Assembly: GCA_900550105.1 (NCBI GenBank)
Contig: URQW01000035.1
Location: forward strand, 1-29,086
Length of the DNA: 29,086 bases
Reading direction: 5' to 3'
Origin: an uncultured Pelosinus sp.
GTDB taxonomy: Bacteria; Bacillota; Negativicutes; UMGS1260
The notes beneath the pieces were generated by a model. That model saw nothing but the letters and a program-made list of their open reading frames with translations. It was not told where the DNA came from and did not search any database. A program made the translations under genes and the position numbers. Shown piece by piece: positions 8,173 to 15,424 of the stretch; position 1 is the stretch's first letter, and each line of letters begins with the position of its first letter.

Positions 8173-8681
8173 TGAGACCGGAATTTATATCTGTTGGTAA
8201 AATTGTTGCCCCGCACGGTGTGCGGGGTGACCTTCGTATCATGGCCTTGACAGACGATTTAGCGCGCTTTGAAAAACTTCAGCATGTATTTCTTGAACAA
8301 ACAACAAAATTGACCATTGAATCAGTAAAATATCATAAAGGCTCTGTTCTTTTAAAATTTAAAGAGCATGCATCGCGAAATGATGTAGAATCATTACGCG
8401 GCAAGCTTTTATATATTACACAAGACCAGCTTATTCCTTTGCCGGAAGGCCGCTATTATCATTTCGATCTTATTGGTTTATCCGTATATGATGAAGCAGG
8501 TCAATTACTTGGCACCCTAAAAGATATTTTGGAAACCGGCAGTAATGACGTCTATGTCGTTGAAGCAGAGGATGTACAAAGTAAGCCGATTCTGGTGCCT
8601 GCCTTAAAGAAGGTAGTAAAAAGTATCGATCTTACCGAACAAAAAATGATTGTGAAATTGCAGGAAGAATGGGATGACTAA
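8172..8681 (+). CDS. rimM: 16S rRNA processing protein RimM
   Basis: A 169-residue ribosome maturation factor that binds S19 and assists 3' processing of 16S rRNA in the 30S head. The N-terminal RimM domain has ISVGKIVAPHGVRGDLRI. The C-terminal PRC barrel starts near YYHFDLIGLSVYD, includes LETGSNDVYVV and ends with LVPALKKVV. It overlaps ylqD and trmD by one base at each end (TAATG), pointing to strict translational coupling. Confidence 0.97.
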   Translation: MRPEFISVGKIVAPHGVRGDLRIMALTDDLARFEKLQHVFLEQTTKLTIESVKYHKGSVLLKFKEHASRNDVESLRGKLLYITQDQLIPLPEGRYYHFDLIGLSVYDEAGQLLGTLKDILETGSNDVYVVEAEDVQSKPILVPALKKVVKSIDLTEQKMIVKLQEEWDD

Positions 8682-9433
8682 TGCGTATTGAGATTGTCTC
8701 ACTGTTTCCAGAAATGTTTGACGGACCCTTTGGTCATAGTATGATAAAACGAGCTGTTACAGCGGGACACTTGCAGATTCGAGTCACTAATCCGCGAACC
8801 TTTACGGAAGATAAACATCATATTGTTGATGATACTCCTTTTGGCGGCGGTTCTGGCATGGTTATGAAGCCAGAGCCTATTTTTCGCGCTGTCAAAGCAG
8901 TGACCGCAGAAACTGAAATCATGAAGCGACGAATTATTCTTTTGTGTCCTAGTGGAGAAACTTTTACGCAGGCAAAGGCAAAGGAATTAGCGCAGTATGA
9001 GCAGCTAATTTTTATTTGCGGTCACTATGAAGGGATAGATGGTCGCGTCGGGGACTATCTAGTTGATGAAAAAATCTCTATTGGTGATTATGTACTAACA
9101 GGCGGAGAATTGCCTGCTATGATTATTACTGATGCGGTAGCTCGGATGATTCCTGGTGTTCTCGGCGCAGCGAACGGTGCCAGCGAGGATTCTTTTTATG
9201 CGGGACTGTTAGAATACCCCCAATATACAAGGCCGCGCGAATACGAGGGCATGATCGTACCGGATATTCTTCTTTCGGGTGACCATGCAAAAATTGAGCG
9301 GTGGCGTCGTAAAGCATCTTTGAAGCTTACTAAAGAAAAGCGGCCTGATCTTTTAAAGAAAGCTGATTTAACCGATTCAGACCGGCGTTTATTGCGCGAA
9401 ATAGAACAAGAGGATGGCGGCGAAGATCTGTGA
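8681..9433 (+). CDS. trmD: tRNA (guanine-N1)-methyltransferase TrmD
   Basis: A 250-residue SPOUT-class enzyme that methylates G37 N1 of tRNAs reading CNN codons with SAM, preventing +1 frameshifting. It shows MRIEIVSLFPEMF at the start, DDTPFGGGSGMVMKPEP (about 50-66), CGHYEGIDGRV and the knotted SAM site ISIGDYVLTGGELPAM (about 132-147). The length is typical. The TGA stop overlaps the GTG start of the next gene by 4 nt. Confidence 0.98.
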   Translation: MRIEIVSLFPEMFDGPFGHSMIKRAVTAGHLQIRVTNPRTFTEDKHHIVDDTPFGGGSGMVMKPEPIFRAVKAVTAETEIMKRRIILLCPSGETFTQAKAKELAQYEQLIFICGHYEGIDGRVGDYLVDEKISIGDYVLTGGELPAMIITDAVARMIPGVLGAANGASEDSFYAGLLEYPQYTRPREYEGMIVPDILLSGDHAKIERWRRKASLKLTKEKRPDLLKKADLTDSDRRLLREIEQEDGGEDL

Positions 9434-10005
9434 ATACCTACATTGGCTTAGTTCATTATCCGATTTATAATCGCAACGGTGCTGTGATTACGACAGCCAT
9501 TGCGAATTTCGATATTCATGATTTGGCGAGAACAGCTAGAACGTATAATATTGCTAAGTATTTTATCATTCATCCGATTGAAAGTCAGGTTAAATTAGCT
9601 GAAGATGTTATGGGATACTGGCAAACTGGATTTGGCAAAGAGTATAATCCAGACCGAAATGAAGCATTTCGAATTGTCACAACAGCGCCGGATATTGCTG
9701 AAGTGATTGCGCAAATTACGGAGCAAGAAGGTAAAAAACCAATTGTTGTTACGACAGATGCCAGAATATATCCCAATAGTATTTCTTATCCTAAGCTGAG
9801 ACATACGATAGAAACAGGCGACAGACCCTGTCTCTTGCTTTTCGGCACTGGTTTTGGTATGGAAAAATCACTGATGAATCAGTTTGATTATATATTAGAG
9901 CCCATTTACGGCGGTGGCGAATACAATCATTTGCCGGTTCGTTCTGCTGTGGCAATTATTCTTGACCGACTACTAGGCGAGGCTTGGTGGCAAAAGAATT
10001 TATAA
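9430..10005 (+). CDS. SAM-dependent RNA methyltransferase, SPOUT-like
   Basis: A 191-residue protein matching the small family of predicted RNA methyltransferases encoded right after trmD in many Clostridia and Negativicutes. It opens NTYIGLVHYPIYNRNG, and its C-terminal half has LLLFGTGFGM and YGGGEYNHLPVRSAVAIILD, a SPOUT-type knot and cofactor segment. The substrate is not established. It starts at GTG 9430, overlapping the trmD stop as GTGA, so the two are translationally coupled. It is the last gene of the operon; rplS has its own promoter. Confidence 0.85.
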   Translation: MNTYIGLVHYPIYNRNGAVITTAIANFDIHDLARTARTYNIAKYFIIHPIESQVKLAEDVMGYWQTGFGKEYNPDRNEAFRIVTTAPDIAEVIAQITEQEGKKPIVVTTDARIYPNSISYPKLRHTIETGDRPCLLLFGTGFGMEKSLMNQFDYILEPIYGGGEYNHLPVRSAVAIILDRLLGEAWWQKNL

Positions 10006-10019
10006 AAATGTAATTTTGC

Positions 10020-10048
10020 TTGAAAAAAAGCTGTGAAAATGATATAAT
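10020..10048 (+). promoter_or_regulatory. Sigma-A promoter of rplS
   Basis: TTGAAA (10020-10025), a 17-bp spacer and TATAAT (10043-10048). It starts 15 bp after the preceding stop codon and precedes the structured rplS leader. Confidence 0.8.
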
Positions 10049-10063
10049 CAATTTTGTGTAAAA

Positions 10064-10101
10064 TGGATGGTCCTCTGCTTGACGAAGGCACGAACATCTA
10101 A
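10064..10101 (+). ncRNA. Probable L19 ribosomal-protein leader
   Basis: Between the rplS promoter and its ribosome binding site the RNA can form an outer GATG/CATC stem and an inner TGCTT/AGGCA stem capped by GACGA, with conserved-looking GGTCCTC and CGAA joints. A short cis-regulatory L19 leader is known upstream of rplS in Bacillota, and position and size agree. I assign it from memory of that family and from pairing, without a covariance search. Confidence 0.5.
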
Positions 10102-10118
10102 TTAAGGAGGAAATAAAT

Positions 10119-10460
10119 ATGGATATTATTAGAGCATTAGAGCAAGAACAACTTCGCCAAGACGTTCCGGCGTTTCGTCCGGGAGATACGGTTCGCGTCC
10201 ATGTAAAAGTTATTGAAGGCACGCGCGAACGTGTTCAGGTTTTTGAAGGTGTTGTTATTAACCGCAAAAGCGGCGGTGTGCGTGAAACCTTTACGGTAAG
10301 ACGTATTTCTTACGGTGTTGGCGTAGAACGTACTTTCCCGGTTCATTCTCCTCGTATTGATAAAATCGAAGTAATGCGTCGTGGCATTGTACGTCGGGCA
10401 AAACTCTACTATCTGCGTAACTTGACTGGTAAAGCAGCCCGCATTAAAGAAAAACGCTAA
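10119..10460 (+). CDS. rplS: 50S ribosomal protein L19
   Basis: A 113-residue bL19. It has FRPGDTVRVHVKVIEGTRER and VQVFEGVVINRKSGGV, then FTVRRISYGVGVERTFPVHS and the basic tail with YYLRNLTGKAARIKEKR. It lies at the 30S-50S interface. AAGGAGG 8 nt before the ATG fixes the start. It is bounded by its own promoter and leader and by a perfect hairpin, so it can be expressed separately from trmD. Confidence 0.98.
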   Translation: MDIIRALEQEQLRQDVPAFRPGDTVRVHVKVIEGTRERVQVFEGVVINRKSGGVRETFTVRRISYGVGVERTFPVHSPRIDKIEVMRRGIVRRAKLYYLRNLTGKAARIKEKR

Positions 10461-10462
10461 TC

Positions 10463-10490
10463 AAAAGGGACTGAGTACTCAGTCCCTTTT
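10463..10490 (+). terminator. Intrinsic terminator after rplS
   Basis: A perfect 28-bp inverted repeat, AAAAGGGACTGA / TCAGTCCCTTTT around GTAC, with the 3' T run supplied by the arm itself. Because it is symmetrical it could stop transcription from either side. Confidence 0.9.
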
Positions 10491-10522
10491 CGTTACGCAA
10501 GCAGAACTAAGGAGGCCTATTC

Positions 10523-11050
10523 ATGAGTAGTCGCTTAGGCGAAGAAATTAAAGATTGGGTCATTTCTATTGTTGTTGCTGTAGTGATTGCCTTTTTTATT
10601 CGGCATTTTATTGTGGAGTTGTACCTTGTGGAAGGTCCGTCCATGCAGCCGACTTTAGTATCCAATGAACGACTTGTTGTTAATAAGTTTATTTATCGCT
10701 TTAAAGATCCGGAAAAAGGCGATGTACTTGTCTTTAAGTACCCTAAAGACCAGAGTCGCGATTTCATTAAGCGGGTCATTGCTACAGCTGGCGATACGAT
10801 TGAAGTAAAAGACAATCATGTTTATGTAAATGGCCAGCTTTTGAATGAACCTTATATTTTAAATGAACGGATGAAGGGGTCTTATTCCTTGGCCACAGTT
10901 CCGCCAGGGACCGTATTTGTCATGGGTGATAACCGGAATAATTCGGAAGACAGTCGTTTTCGCGATGTAGGTTTTGTTCCATTAGATTTAATTAAGGGAA
11001 AAGCCTTGCTAGTATTCTGGCCCTTCGATAAATTTAAATCCTTACCCTGA
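10523..11050 (+). CDS. lepB: Signal peptidase I
   Basis: A 175-residue type I signal peptidase of the short Gram-positive form, anchored by one N-terminal membrane helix (about residues 12-30). The catalytic Ser40 is in EGPSMQPTL and the general-base Lys83 is in DFIKRVIATAGD. Box E is GDNRNNSEDSRFRDVGFV. It removes signal peptides from Sec and Tat substrates on the outer face of the membrane. A strong AAGGAGG precedes ATG 10523. No promoter is evident in the 32 bp after the rplS terminator, so some read-through may feed it. It is followed 15 nt later by rbgA. Confidence 0.97.
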   Translation: MSSRLGEEIKDWVISIVVAVVIAFFIRHFIVELYLVEGPSMQPTLVSNERLVVNKFIYRFKDPEKGDVLVFKYPKDQSRDFIKRVIATAGDTIEVKDNHVYVNGQLLNEPYILNERMKGSYSLATVPPGTVFVMGDNRNNSEDSRFRDVGFVPLDLIKGKALLVFWPFDKFKSLP

Positions 11051-11065
11051 TAGAGGTGATTGGTT

Positions 11066-11917
11066 GTGCATATACATTGGTTTCCCGGTCATATGACAAA
11101 GGCTAAGCGCATGATTGAAGAGCAGCTAAAGCTTGTCGATGTGGTTATCGAATTACTCGATGCTCGCATTCCAGCTAGTAGTGCGAATCCGCTTATTGCT
11201 GCTTTGACACAACAGAAGCCTCGTGTGATTGCCTTAAATAAGGCTGATATGGCTGACCCGCGTCTTACGGAGCAATGGATTGCCTATTATAAGGCGCAAG
11301 GTCTTGACGTTGTAGCAATTGACTCTATGACAGGAAAAGGCACCAAACAGCTCGTAAAGCAGGTAGAAGCTGCTGTGGCAGAAAAAGTGGAAAGGCTACG
11401 AGCTAAAGGAATTAAAAATCGCAGCACTCGTGCCATGATTCTCGGAATCCCTAATGTCGGCAAATCTTCTCTAATTAATCGCTTGCTTGGTTCGGCTACA
11501 GTACGTACTGGTGATAAGGCTGGTGTCACTCGTGGTCAGCAGTGGATTAAGATTGGCAAAAATTTAGAACTCCTTGATACTCCCGGCGTTTTATGGCCCA
11601 AACAGGATGATCAGGAGGTTGCTTTTAAGCTTGCTGCCACAGGTGCAATGAATGACGAGGTTTTTGATATGGAAGATGTCGTCAAAGAGCTTTTGCAAAC
11701 TATGATTTTTGACTATCCGCAAAACTTAATCGCCCGTTATGGCTTGGAAGATCCTTTGCCAAATGAAGCAGAAGCGCTTTTAGAGCAAATTGGTCGGCGG
11801 CGCGGCTGTTTGAAAAGCGGCGGTGTTATTGATACTGAAAAGGTAATTCGGCTTATCCTAACAGAATTTCGTACGGGTAAGTTAGGGCGACTTTCATTAG
11901 ATCGCGTACTAGCTTGA
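11066..11917 (+). CDS. rbgA: Ribosome biogenesis GTPase RbgA (YlqF)
   Basis: A circularly permuted GTPase of 283 residues needed for late assembly of the 50S subunit. It starts HIHWFPGHMTKAKRMIEE, the RbgA signature. The G motifs come in permuted order: G4 NKAD (about 58), then G1 GIPNVGKSS (about 127), then G3 DTPGVLWPK (about 170). The C-terminal helical domain contacts rRNA. GTG 11066 is chosen because AGAGGTGAT ends 6 nt upstream; the in-frame TTG 11060 lies too close to that site. It is probably co-transcribed with lepB and ends before a clear terminator. Confidence 0.96.
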   Translation: MHIHWFPGHMTKAKRMIEEQLKLVDVVIELLDARIPASSANPLIAALTQQKPRVIALNKADMADPRLTEQWIAYYKAQGLDVVAIDSMTGKGTKQLVKQVEAAVAEKVERLRAKGIKNRSTRAMILGIPNVGKSSLINRLLGSATVRTGDKAGVTRGQQWIKIGKNLELLDTPGVLWPKQDDQEVAFKLAATGAMNDEVFDMEDVVKELLQTMIFDYPQNLIARYGLEDPLPNEAEALLEQIGRRRGCLKSGGVIDTEKVIRLILTEFRTGKLGRLSLDRVLA

Positions 11918-11944
11918 TAACAAAGTTTTAGTTTTATAACATTC

Positions 11945-11970
11945 AAATCCTGATTTATCAGGATTTTTTT
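11945..11970 (+). terminator. Intrinsic terminator after rbgA
   Basis: AAATCCTGA pairs with TCAGGATTT around a TTTA loop and runs into a 7-nt T tract. Confidence 0.85.
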
Positions 11971-11997
11971 ATTTTCTAGAAAATTCATCTGATTTTC

Positions 11998-12026
11998 TTG
12001 CCTTCATGCTCTTCGCCCTTTATACT
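11998..12026 (+). promoter_or_regulatory. Probable sigma-A promoter of the HD-GYP gene
   Basis: TTGCCT (11998-12003), a 17-bp spacer and TATACT (12021-12026), about 55 bp ahead of the start codon and just after the rbgA terminator. Confidence 0.6.
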
Positions 12027-12081
12027 TTTAATAGAGTCGTCATTTTTTGTAGAAATAGGGAATTGAAGGGAGATCAAAGTA

Positions 12082-12966
12082 ATGATAGCCATTTCTTCTG
12101 CCGCAGCAGCATCTATTACAACCTTTCGGATGGATTATACTATTGCCAAGCAATCTTTTGATGACCTTTTTGCTGAATTTCGTACTTCTCAAGGGCTTGA
12201 GCCAGGTTCTATAGCACAGCTTATGGCGCTTTTAAGTCTTATAAGAGAAATGATTCAGCGTGAGGAAGTTCTCAGTCTTTTAAATTTGACCAAGGCGACA
12301 GAACATTGTACTACTACACATAGTGTGAATGTTGCGATCGTAGCTGGCGCTCTTGCCCATTGGTTGGAACTTTCTTCATCGGAGATTGATGAAGCTATTT
12401 TAGGCGGTTTACTTCATGATGTTGGCAAGGCAATGATTCCTGAGGAAATTTTGAATAAGCAGGAAAAACTCTTAGCTTATGAATTTAGTATTATCCGCTG
12501 TCATGCTTTTTACAGTTTTCAATTAGTACAATTTGCGGCTTACATACCGGAAAATGTAAAATATGCCGTATTGCAGCATCATGAGCGTCTTGATGGGTCC
12601 GGCTATCCTAATAAATTGGCGGAAAAGGATATATCTTTTTTAGCACAAATTCTTGCTGTAGCCGATGTCTATGATGCTATGACCTCGCAACGGGCGCAAC
12701 GTAGCGCTTGTTCCTTTTTTGAAGTGATTAATGAATTATCATTAGAGATGTTTGGAAAATTAAACCCAACAATTTGTCTGATGTTAATGAAGCACTTAAA
12801 AGATTTACTTGTGGGCAGCGATGTTTTGCTTAATACTGGTGAGCAGGCAAAGATTGTTCGATTTGATCAAAATTTAGGTCATAAGCCGCTAGTACAGTTG
12901 CCTACAGGCGAATATATTGACCTGGAGAAGGAAGTCGATTTAGAAATTCTTCGGGTTATTAGTTAA
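12082..12966 (+). CDS. HD-GYP domain phosphodiesterase, probable c-di-GMP hydrolase
   Basis: A 294-residue protein. The N-terminal ~85 residues match no domain I recognise; an HD-GYP domain follows (about 90-240). Visible metal-site and signature residues are THSVNVA, LLHDVGK (H112-D113), a later Arg-Cys-His, QHHERLDGSGYP (H166-H167-E168 to G174-Y175-P176) and AVADVYDAMTSQR. HD-GYP enzymes hydrolyse cyclic di-GMP (some act on other cyclic dinucleotides), so a signalling role in motility, biofilm or development is likely. The usual RPYR after DAMTS is changed to RAQR. The C-terminal NTGEQAKIV...PTGEYIDLEKE tail is common in HD-GYP proteins. AAGGGAGA precedes the ATG, and it has its own promoter. 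Confidence 0.88.
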   Translation: MIAISSAAAASITTFRMDYTIAKQSFDDLFAEFRTSQGLEPGSIAQLMALLSLIREMIQREEVLSLLNLTKATEHCTTTHSVNVAIVAGALAHWLELSSSEIDEAILGGLLHDVGKAMIPEEILNKQEKLLAYEFSIIRCHAFYSFQLVQFAAYIPENVKYAVLQHHERLDGSGYPNKLAEKDISFLAQILAVADVYDAMTSQRAQRSACSFFEVINELSLEMFGKLNPTICLMLMKHLKDLLVGSDVLLNTGEQAKIVRFDQNLGHKPLVQLPTGEYIDLEKEVDLEILRVIS

Positions 12967-12987
12967 CAAGTAACCATTTGTTTTTTT
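12965..12987 (+). terminator. Weak terminator-like hairpin after the HD-GYP gene
   Basis: AACAAG pairs with TTTGTT (one G-U) around TAACCA and is followed by a T tract. The 6-bp AT-rich stem is marginal, so it may allow read-through into rnhB. Confidence 0.3.
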
Positions 12988-13020
12988 ATCTTTACAGTAG
13001 ATAGGGTGTTGATTTGCGCA

Positions 13021-13611
13021 ATGAAAGTGGATAAACAGTGTATATGCGGCTGTGATGAAGTCGGCAGAGGCGCTGGCGCTGGTGAAATTTATGTGGCAGC
13101 CGTCATTCTTGATCCAAACCAGCCGATTGAAGGTCTTAATGATTCGAAGAAATTGACGCCAAGGCGTCGAGAAATATTAGCTGAAATTATTAAAGAAAAA
13201 GCGATTGCTGTGACGATTGCCACAGCGAGCCTTGATGAGATTGCCGAATTAAATGTTTTACACGCTACGCTTTTGGCCATGAAACGCGCCATAGAATCTT
13301 TGCCTGTTCTTCCTGATAAAGTGATGATTGACGGCAATAAGGCGCCTAAATTGTCGGTTCCTTGTGAAACTATTATCAAGGGAGACTCACTGGTTCCTGC
13401 TATCAGCGCTGCTTCTATTGTGGCTAAAGTGGCGCGAGATCAAGTGATGACAGACTATGAAAAAGTGTATCCGCTTTATGGTTTTGCTCACCACAAAGGG
13501 TATTTTACAAAAGAACATTTAGCAAATTTGCAAAAATACGGACCCTGTCCGATTCATCGCGTTACTTATGGGCCAGTAAAGGAATTATTACAAACAAATC
13601 CATTGTTTTAA
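13021..13611 (+). CDS. rnhB: Ribonuclease HII
   Basis: A 196-residue RNase HII that nicks RNA-DNA hybrids and removes misincorporated ribonucleotides. The catalytic carboxylates are visible: D12-E13 in CDEVGRG, D104 in MIDGNKAP and D140 in AKVARDQVM; DSKKL and IKGDSLVPAISAASIVAK are also present. The segment after DEVGRG is AGAGEIYVAAVIL and not the common PLAGPVVAAAVIL, an unusual variant that keeps the catalytic set. ATG 13021 gives a normal N-terminus, though the best ribosome-binding match (AGGGTG) is 12 nt away; GTG 13006 and TTG 13009 are alternatives. Confidence 0.95.
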   Translation: MKVDKQCICGCDEVGRGAGAGEIYVAAVILDPNQPIEGLNDSKKLTPRRREILAEIIKEKAIAVTIATASLDEIAELNVLHATLLAMKRAIESLPVLPDKVMIDGNKAPKLSVPCETIIKGDSLVPAISAASIVAKVARDQVMTDYEKVYPLYGFAHHKGYFTKEHLANLQKYGPCPIHRVTYGPVKELLQTNPLF

Positions 13612-13685
13612 TTGAGCAAGTTCATTTCTAATTTGTAGACTCTCAATATTAATTTAACAAGATTACATTTTATTATAACGTGAAA

Positions 13686-13714
13686 TTGACAGTTATAGTT
13701 TTTTGTGCTATCAT
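13686..13714 (+). promoter_or_regulatory. Sigma-A promoter of metY
   Basis: TTGACA (13686-13691), a 17-bp spacer and TATCAT (13709-13714). It lies about 125 bp upstream of metY and implies an untranslated leader of roughly 120 nt. Confidence 0.75.
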
Positions 13715-13720
13715 ATGTAT

Positions 13721-13797
13721 AAATTTTCAAGAGTCTTAGCTGATCAGAGAAACTGAAGGCAAAGGAGTGTTTTAGAGGACATTTCTTTGTCTTTTTT
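13721..13797 (+). promoter_or_regulatory. Attenuator-like leader of metY, class unassigned
   Basis: Inside the leader AAGGCAAAG (13756-13764) pairs with CTTTGTCTT (13785-13793, one G-U pair) and runs into a T6 tract, the layout of an intrinsic terminator placed before the coding region. Upstream, CTTAG (13735-13739) can pair with CTGAAG (13753-13758), which would compete with the terminator's 5' arm. The SAM-I core motifs seen 1.5 kb downstream are absent, and I see no T-box sequence. It may be a regulated terminator of unknown ligand, or just a hairpin. Confidence 0.4.
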
Positions 13798-13839
13798 ATT
13801 TATTTATCATATTTTGTAGCGATGAGAGGAGTAATGAAC

Positions 13840-15129
13840 ATGGCTTTACCAGAAAACTTGCAATTTGATACCCTAGCAGTACATGCCGGGCAGGAACCTG
13901 ACCCAACTACGGGATCTCGAGCTGTTCCAATTTATCAAACGACAGCCTATAATTTCCGTGATAGCGAACATGGCGCAAATCTGTTTGGGTTAAAAGAGGC
14001 TGGCAATATTTATAGTCGTATTATGAATCCGACAACTGATGTTTTTGAAAAGCGTGTGGCTGCTTTAGAAGGGGGAATCGGCGCCTTGGCTTTTGCCTCC
14101 GGTCATGCTGCCATTAGTTCGGCAATTTTTAATATTGCTGGCGCTGGTGATGAGATTGTGACATCTTCTAGCTTGTATGGCGGTACTTATAATATGTTTT
14201 CCTACACGCTGCCGCGTCTTGGCATTACTGTAAAATTTGTTGATTCCAGTGATCCGGAAAATTATCGTAAAGCGATCACATCTAAGACGAAAGCGCTCTA
14301 TGGCGAGGTCTTAGGAAATCCCAAAATCGACGTATTAGATATTGAAAAAGTAGCGGCTATCGCCCATGAACATAATTTGCCGCTGATTGTGGATAGTACT
14401 TTTGCCTCGCCGGCGCTTAGTCGCCCGATTGAGTTCGGTGCTGATATTGTCATTCATTCCGCGACAAAATTTATTGGCGGTCATGGAACATCCATGGGGG
14501 GCATAGTTGTAGATGGCGGTAAGTTTGATTGGTCAACAGGGAATTTTCCTGCTTTAAATGAACCAGATCCCAGTTACCATGGTCTTGTTTATAGCGATGC
14601 GCTAGGCAATCAAGCCTTTATTACACGGTTACGCATTCAGGTTTTAAGAGATCTTGGGGCTTGCTTAAGTCCCTTTAATAGCTTCATGTTTTTACAAGGG
14701 CTTGAAACTTTGCCGCTTCGGATGGAACGCCATACTAGCAATGCTCAGAAAATAGCCGAATATTTAGAGCAGCATGAACTCGTCAACTGGGTCAACTATC
14801 CTGGTTTAAAAAGCAGTCCAGATTATGAAAAATCACAAAAGTATTTTTCGAAAGGACCTGGTTCTATTTTGACCTTTGGCATTCGGGGCGGGTTAGAGGC
14901 AGGACGTAATTTTATCGACTCCTTATCGCTGTTCTCACTTCTTGCCAATGTAGGTGATGCGAAATCACTTGTCATTCATCCGGCCAGCACGACTCATTCT
15001 CAGCTTACGAAAGAACAGCTTGTCTTGGCGGGTACGCCTGATGATATGGTTCGTCTTTCACTGGGACTGGAAGATCCGAAGGATCTGATTAACGACTTGG
15101 AGCAGGCGCTTCAGAAATCGCAACAATAA
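13840..15129 (+). CDS. metY: O-acetylhomoserine sulfhydrylase
   Basis: A 429-residue Cys/Met-metabolism PLP enzyme, the length typical of O-acetylhomoserine aminocarboxypropyltransferases. It converts O-acetylhomoserine plus sulfide (or methanethiol) to homocysteine (or methionine). Visible features are DTLAVHAGQEPDPTTGSRAV near the start, YSRIMNPTTDVFEKRVAALE, the PLP-binding lysine K210 in HSATKFIGGHG and the C-terminal LVIHPASTTHSQL, a MetY hallmark. ATG 13840 is chosen because AGAGGAG is 8 nt upstream; in-frame ATGs at 13822 and 13834 are poorly placed. It has its own promoter and leader and is not under the SAM riboswitch, which lies downstream. Confidence 0.93.
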   Translation: MALPENLQFDTLAVHAGQEPDPTTGSRAVPIYQTTAYNFRDSEHGANLFGLKEAGNIYSRIMNPTTDVFEKRVAALEGGIGALAFASGHAAISSAIFNIAGAGDEIVTSSSLYGGTYNMFSYTLPRLGITVKFVDSSDPENYRKAITSKTKALYGEVLGNPKIDVLDIEKVAAIAHEHNLPLIVDSTFASPALSRPIEFGADIVIHSATKFIGGHGTSMGGIVVDGGKFDWSTGNFPALNEPDPSYHGLVYSDALGNQAFITRLRIQVLRDLGACLSPFNSFMFLQGLETLPLRMERHTSNAQKIAEYLEQHELVNWVNYPGLKSSPDYEKSQKYFSKGPGSILTFGIRGGLEAGRNFIDSLSLFSLLANVGDAKSLVIHPASTTHSQLTKEQLVLAGTPDDMVRLSLGLEDPKDLINDLEQALQKSQQ

Positions 15130-15172
15130 AAAGATCCTAATATTTCGAAAAAATGAGAACTCTGGCTAACTA

Positions 15173-15201
15173 TTGACAGAAAGATAAAGCAATGTTACAC
15201 T
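15173..15201 (+). promoter_or_regulatory. Sigma-A promoter of the riboswitch-controlled met operon
   Basis: TTGACA (15173-15178), a 17-bp spacer and TACACT (15196-15201). The transcript would begin around 15208, shortly before the riboswitch P1 stem. Confidence 0.8.
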
Positions 15202-15222
15202 ATTAACAATTTCATAGCGAAA

Positions 15223-15326
15223 CTCTTATCGAGAGTGGTCGAGGGACTGGCCCGATGACACCCGGCAACCGGCGTTTTTACGCGTAAGGTGCTAAATCCA
15301 GCAGGAGAAATCCTGAAAGATGAGAG
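15223..15326 (+). ncRNA. SAM-I riboswitch (S-box)
   Basis: The aptamer is closed by P1, CTCTTATC (15223-15230) with GATGAGAG (15319-15326). The core has GAGGGACTGGCCC and GATGACACCCGGCAACC, the kink-turn and SAM-binding sequences of S-box RNAs, then a P3 with GGCG/CGC arms, GGTGCTAAATCC and a P4-like GGAGAAATCC. SAM binding stabilises P1 and lets the downstream terminator form, so the enzymes are off when SAM is plentiful. The antiterminator is also visible: ATGAG-A-GAAAGG (15320-15331) pairs with CCTTTC-CTCAT (15342-15352) with one bulged A. Confidence 0.97.
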
Positions 15327-15338
15327 AAAGGAAGTCAT

Positions 15339-15367
15339 GTCCCTTTCCTCATGGAAAGGGACTTTTT
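15339..15367 (+). terminator. SAM-riboswitch regulated terminator
   Basis: GTCCCTTTCC pairs perfectly with GGAAAGGGAC around a TCAT loop and is followed by a T run. Its 5' arm and loop are the bases captured by the antiterminator, giving the classic exclusive switch. Confidence 0.95.
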
Positions 15368-15424
15368 GTATGCATTGCAGTAACTGTTTCTAAGGTGAGT
15401 TTTACAACAGGATGGAGGAAAATC

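Noticed and set aside
13741..13748. GATC-centred palindrome in the metY leader
   Set aside because: CTGATCAG is only 8 bp and expected by chance; it is not treated as an operator by itself.
15320..15424. Upstream in-frame extension of the CGS-type enzyme
   Set aside because: The sequence is the riboswitch P1 3' arm and terminator, and a well-placed ribosome binding site precedes ATG 15425.
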